Below, piece by piece: positions 12,895 to 15,297 of a stretch of 15,297 nucleotides of DNA. Position numbers and translations under genes: made by a program. Source of the stretch: Treponema sp. (GTDB lineage Bacteria; Spirochaetota; Spirochaetia; Treponematales; Breznakiellaceae); assembly GCA_031266635.1 (NCBI GenBank), contig JAISAN010000208.1, positions 1-15,297 of the forward strand, given 5' to 3'. The notes beneath the pieces were generated by a model. It saw only the letters and a list, made by a program, of their open reading frames with translations. It did no database searches and was not told the origin of the DNA. Position 1 is the first letter of the stretch. Each line of letters opens with the position of its first letter.

Positions 12895-14983
12895 GCGCCG
12901 GGAATTACGGGAAAAGATCGCCGGGGAGGCGGAACGGCTGGGGCTGAACCTGCTGGGCTTCGCCAATGTGGAACGCTGGGGCCAGTTTCCCTACCCTCAG
13001 GAGAAGTTCTATCCCCAGCGGATCTGGCCCTGGTCCCGGACGGTGATTGTCGGGGGGATGCAAATATTCCTCCCCATGCTGGAAACGACCCCATCGGTGG
13101 TATATGCTGAACTTTACAATACCACCAACCGGCTTTTGGACGAGGCGGGGTACCGGCTGGCGAATATGCTCTGTACCCTGGGGTACAAGGCCCTGTTTTT
13201 CCCCCGGGACGGGTATGGGGACATTTCGGCGCTGGTGGAAAAACCGGAGGCGGCCTTTTCCCAGGTTATCGCCGCCCGTTTCGCCGGGCTGGGAACCATC
13301 GGGGCAAACCACTGCCTTCTTACCCCCGAATACGGCCCCCGGGTGCGTTTTGTGTCGGTGATCACCGACGCGGAGGTAGCGGCGAATCCCCTGCCGGAAG
13401 GGGAGCTGTGTATTCAGTGCGGGCGGTGTACACAAAACTGCCCGGTCAACGCCTTTACCCCGGTTCCGGATTCGGTAGTCGCCGGTATGGACCGGTACAA
13501 GTGCGCCAGGTATCACCAGTTTTTGCGAAAAGAAATGCGTTACCCCTGCGGGGTCTGTACGCTGGTCTGTCCCGTCGGGAAAGACCGGGCGGTCTACGGA
13601 GGCGCTTCGGTATCCGGGGAGGGGGTCTACCACACCCAGGATAAAGGAGCCCGGCGCAATTATTTATTTGCCGCGGCAAAGAGGAGATTTATTATGAGCA
13701 ACGAAAATTACAAATTTGAGACCCTGCAAATTCACGTGGGCCAGGAACGGCCCGATCCCGCCACCGACGCCAGGGCGGTTCCCATCTATCAGACATCGTC
13801 CTATGTGTTTAAGGACCCCGCCCAGGCGGCGGGCCGCTTCGCCCTGACCGAAACGGGGAACATCTACACCCGGATCATGAACCCCACCTGGGACGTGTTT
13901 GAACAGCGGATCGCCGCGCTGGAAAAAGGCGTCGCCGCCCTGGCCACCGCTTCCGGGGCCGCCGCCACCACCTACGCGATCCAGAACATCACCCGCGCCG
14001 GGGATCACATCGTGTCGGACTTCCAGATCTACGGCGGCACCTTCAACCTCTTCGCCAATACCTTCAAGGACATGGGGGTGGAGACGACCTTTGTGGACGG
14101 CAGCAGGCCGGAAAATTTTGAAAAGGCCATAAAAGCCAACACCAAGGCCCTGTTCTTCGAGACCCTGGGGAACCCCAACGCCTCGGTGGTGGATATTGAA
14201 GCCGTGGCGGAGATTGCCCACAAGCACGGCATCCCCCTCATCGTGGACAACACCTTCGCCACCCCCTACCTTCTGCGGCCCATTGAATACGGCGCCGATG
14301 TGGTGGTCCATTCGGCCACCAAATTTATCGGCGGCCACGGCACCTCCATCGGCGGCGTGCTGGTGGATGCGGGCAAATTCGACTGGGCGGCGAATGATAA
14401 GTTCCCCGGCCTCAGCAAGCCCAATCCCAGCTACCACGGCATCGTCTTTACCGACGCGGTGAAGAATCTGGCCTACATCATCAAGGCCCGGACCACCCTG
14501 CTCCGGGATACCGGCGCGGCCCTTTCCCCCTTTAACGCATTCCTCTTCCTCCAGGGCCTGGAGACCCTTTCCCTCCGGGTGGAGCGCCATGTGGAGAACG
14601 CCCTCAAAGTGGTAGACTTCCTCAAGGAACACCCCCAGGTAGAACGGGTGAACCACCCGGCTCTGGTGGATCACCGGGATCACGCCCTCTACCGGCGGTA
14701 CTTCCCCCAAGGGGGCGGGTCGATCTTCACCTTTGAAATCAAGGGCGGCGCGGAAGCGGCCAAGGGATTTATCGCCAACCTGAAGCTCTTCTCCCTGCTG
14801 GCAAACGTGGCGGACGTGAAGTCCCTGGTGATCCACCCGGCCTCCACCACCCATTCCCAGGTGGACGAAAAAGACCTGCTGGAACAGGGGATCAAGCCCA
14901 ACACCATCCGGCTCTCCGTCGGCACCGAACACATTGACGACATCATTAATGATCTCAAGTCGGGGTTTGAAGGGGCGAGGTAA
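12887..14983 (+). CDS. QueG-like double [4Fe-4S] protein reading in frame into O-acetylhomoserine sulfhydrylase
   Basis: One uninterrupted frame of 698 residues. Residues 1-240 are a COG1600/QueG-related protein: a DUF1730-like N-terminal part with GLGTIGANHCLLTPEYGPRVRF (134-155), then Cys175, 178, 181, 185 in CIQCGRCTQNCP, Cys206, and Cys221, 224, 228 in CGVCTLVCPVG. These eight cysteines fit two [4Fe-4S] clusters; in QueG this architecture carries a corrinoid. Residues 241-269 are a low-complexity linker. From Met270 on, the frame is a complete MetY. No stop separates the halves, so either a fusion protein is made or the Fe-S gene lost its stop. A one-base change in the G-run near 13619-13625 would create separate ends: an extra G gives a TAA at 13642-13644, and a missing G gives a TGA overlapping the metY ATG. 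The start at 12887 overlaps the permease end by 8 bp. Confidence 0.65.
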   Translation: MSERRELREKIAGEAERLGLNLLGFANVERWGQFPYPQEKFYPQRIWPWSRTVIVGGMQIFLPMLETTPSVVYAELYNTTNRLLDEAGYRLANMLCTLGYKALFFPRDGYGDISALVEKPEAAFSQVIAARFAGLGTIGANHCLLTPEYGPRVRFVSVITDAEVAANPLPEGELCIQCGRCTQNCPVNAFTPVPDSVVAGMDRYKCARYHQFLRKEMRYPCGVCTLVCPVGKDRAVYGGASVSGEGVYHTQDKGARRNYLFAAAKRRFIMSNENYKFETLQIHVGQERPDPATDARAVPIYQTSSYVFKDPAQAAGRFALTETGNIYTRIMNPTWDVFEQRIAALEKGVAALATASGAAATTYAIQNITRAGDHIVSDFQIYGGTFNLFANTFKDMGVETTFVDGSRPENFEKAIKANTKALFFETLGNPNASVVDIEAVAEIAHKHGIPLIVDNTFATPYLLRPIEYGADVVVHSATKFIGGHGTSIGGVLVDAGKFDWAANDKFPGLSKPNPSYHGIVFTDAVKNLAYIIKARTTLLRDTGAALSPFNAFLFLQGLETLSLRVERHVENALKVVDFLKEHPQVERVNHPALVDHRDHALYRRYFPQGGGSIFTFEIKGGAEAAKGFIANLKLFSLLANVADVKSLVIHPASTTHSQVDEKDLLEQGIKPNTIRLSVGTEHIDDIINDLKSGFEGAR
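13681..13686 (+). promoter_or_regulatory. ribosome binding site of the internal metY start
   Basis: GAGGAG, 7 nt before the ATG at 13694, inside the long open frame. Its quality argues that free MetY is translated whether or not the fused product is made. Confidence 0.75.
13694..14983 (+). CDS. metY: O-acetylhomoserine sulfhydrylase (aminocarboxypropyltransferase)
   Basis: A 429-residue PLP enzyme of the Cys/Met metabolism family, the usual MetY length. It joins O-acetylhomoserine with sulfide to give homocysteine, or with methanethiol to give methionine. Motifs: YTRIMNPT (58-65, phosphate-binding Tyr and Arg), the PLP-stacking Tyr113 in QIYGGT, FETLGNPN (155-162), VDNTFATP (184-191) with the pyridine-binding Asp185, and the Schiff-base Lys210 in SATKFIGGHG. 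The C-terminal RLSVGTEHIDDII is typical. It is the last gene of the ABC operon. The ATG at 13694 has a strong ribosome site although it lies inside the longer frame. A 15-bp-stem terminator follows 9 bp after its stop. Confidence 0.95.
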   Translation: MSNENYKFETLQIHVGQERPDPATDARAVPIYQTSSYVFKDPAQAAGRFALTETGNIYTRIMNPTWDVFEQRIAALEKGVAALATASGAAATTYAIQNITRAGDHIVSDFQIYGGTFNLFANTFKDMGVETTFVDGSRPENFEKAIKANTKALFFETLGNPNASVVDIEAVAEIAHKHGIPLIVDNTFATPYLLRPIEYGADVVVHSATKFIGGHGTSIGGVLVDAGKFDWAANDKFPGLSKPNPSYHGIVFTDAVKNLAYIIKARTTLLRDTGAALSPFNAFLFLQGLETLSLRVERHVENALKVVDFLKEHPQVERVNHPALVDHRDHALYRRYFPQGGGSIFTFEIKGGAEAAKGFIANLKLFSLLANVADVKSLVIHPASTTHSQVDEKDLLEQGIKPNTIRLSVGTEHIDDIINDLKSGFEGAR

Positions 14984-14992
14984 GAGAAGCGG

Positions 14993-15045
14993 GGGTTGTT
15001 CGGAAACTGAGGTTTCCGAACAACCCTATTATTGTTTTTAGTTTT
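14993..15045 (+). terminator. strong intrinsic terminator after metY
   Basis: A perfect 15-bp stem (14993-15007 and 15012-15026) with a TGAG loop, followed by T-rich sequence to about 15045. It lies 9 bp after the metY stop. Confidence 0.9.
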
Positions 15046-15062
15046 TACAAAATCATAAGCTA

Positions 15063-15176
15063 TCAATAAGAAAAGGTCAAATCAACCAGAATAAACGCCG
15101 GACGGCGTTTGTTGCCGGTCAGATCGGAAAAGGGGAAGGGAATGGCAACAACATCACCTTTTACAACCCGGCCCAT
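15063..15176 (-). pseudogene. truncated MazF/PemK-family toxin remnant
   Basis: A 37-codon minus-strand frame starting at plus 15174-15176. Its first 32 residues match the start of MazF/PemK endoribonuclease toxins: KGDVVAIPFPFSDLTGNKRR, then PAFILVDL. The family is usually about 110 residues, so about two thirds are missing; the match ends and a TGA follows within a few codons, close to the metY terminator. The lost part held most of the catalytic core, so it should be inactive. Its start lies inside the antitoxin C-terminus, with a 16-bp overlap as in intact modules. Confidence 0.7.
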
Positions 15177-15280
15177 GCCTCATCCTCTTCGGGGCTGTCC
15201 CAGTCTTTTGACAGGGCCGCTTCGCTCAACAGTGCGGTTTCGGGGATGGAGTTCAGGTGTTTTTGCCTCAAAGCCGAACA
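15161..15280 (-). pseudogene. antitoxin C-terminal remnant (partner of the MazF/PemK remnant)
   Basis: A minus-strand frame of 39 codons, closed upstream by a TGA at plus 15281-15283 and lacking a good start. Its C-terminal part, IPETALLSEAALSKDW then DSPEEDEAW, is the conserved tail I know from small antitoxins paired with PemK/MazF toxins. The N-terminal half is not in this frame. The neighbouring frame (MMFGFEAKTPEL, open to the window edge) may hold it, which would imply a frameshift near plus 15240-15250. The gene is therefore broken or only partly visible. Confidence 0.6.
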
Positions 15281-15297
15281 TCATTGTAATATATTTA

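Noticed and set aside
13664..14932. Minus-strand frame of 422 codons antisense to metY.
   Set aside because: It is a GC-rich shadow of metY with low-complexity Gly/Val/His composition and no recognisable domain.

Overview
The window looks like chromosomal DNA of an anaerobic, fermentative bacterium, most likely a spirochaete of the Treponema type. The hints are the loose lipobox (FAGC) on the solute-binding protein, TRAP rather than PTS uptake of organic acids, a QueG-like double-[4Fe-4S] protein, no oxygen-dependent enzyme, and strong AT-rich sigma70 promoters between fairly GC-rich genes. This assignment is inference; there is no rRNA or other phylogenetic marker.

Left half (366-9122, all minus strand): one probable operon of eight genes reading right to left. 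Its order is dctQ, dctM, dctP (TRAP transporter), a COG3964-type amidohydrolase/deacetylase, a LarA-family (DUF2088) nickel-pincer racemase/epimerase homologue, gudD (glucarate dehydratase), garR (tartronate semialdehyde reductase) and a DapA-superfamily lyase. A near-consensus promoter (TTGACA, 17 bp, TATGAT at 9174-9202) sits in front of dctQ. Gene order follows a plausible catabolic route: import of an acidic sugar derivative, removal of an acyl group, C2 epimerisation, dehydration to 5-keto-4-deoxyglucarate, then cleavage and reduction towards pyruvate and glycerate. GudD and GarR are secure. The amidohydrolase and LarA steps are the novel part: they suggest entry of a modified or non-standard aldarate/aldonate stereoisomer into the glucarate pathway.

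Centre (9123-10291): a divergent AT-rich control region with an 18-bp perfect palindrome, then an IclR-family regulator on the plus strand. The gap after iclR holds a promoter, two AT-rich inverted repeats and a terminator-like hairpin directly ahead of the next operon.

Right half (10292-14983, plus strand): a tightly packed operon of SsuA/TauA-type lipoprotein, ABC ATPase, ABC permease, a QueG-like double-cluster Fe-S protein and O-acetylhomoserine sulfhydrylase (metY). The Fe-S gene has no stop codon before metY. It reads in frame into metY, which also has its own Shine-Dalgarno and ATG, so a fused and a free MetY are both possible. The set suggests uptake of an organosulfur compound, anaerobic release of sulfide or a thiol, and capture by MetY. 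A 15-bp-stem terminator closes the operon.

Right edge (15063-15280, minus strand): remnants of a type II toxin-antitoxin pair, namely a MazF/PemK-like toxin cut to 37 codons and the C-terminal end of its antitoxin. Left edge (1-365): mostly non-coding, with a terminator for the sugar-acid operon and a possible gene start running off the window through a G8 tract.
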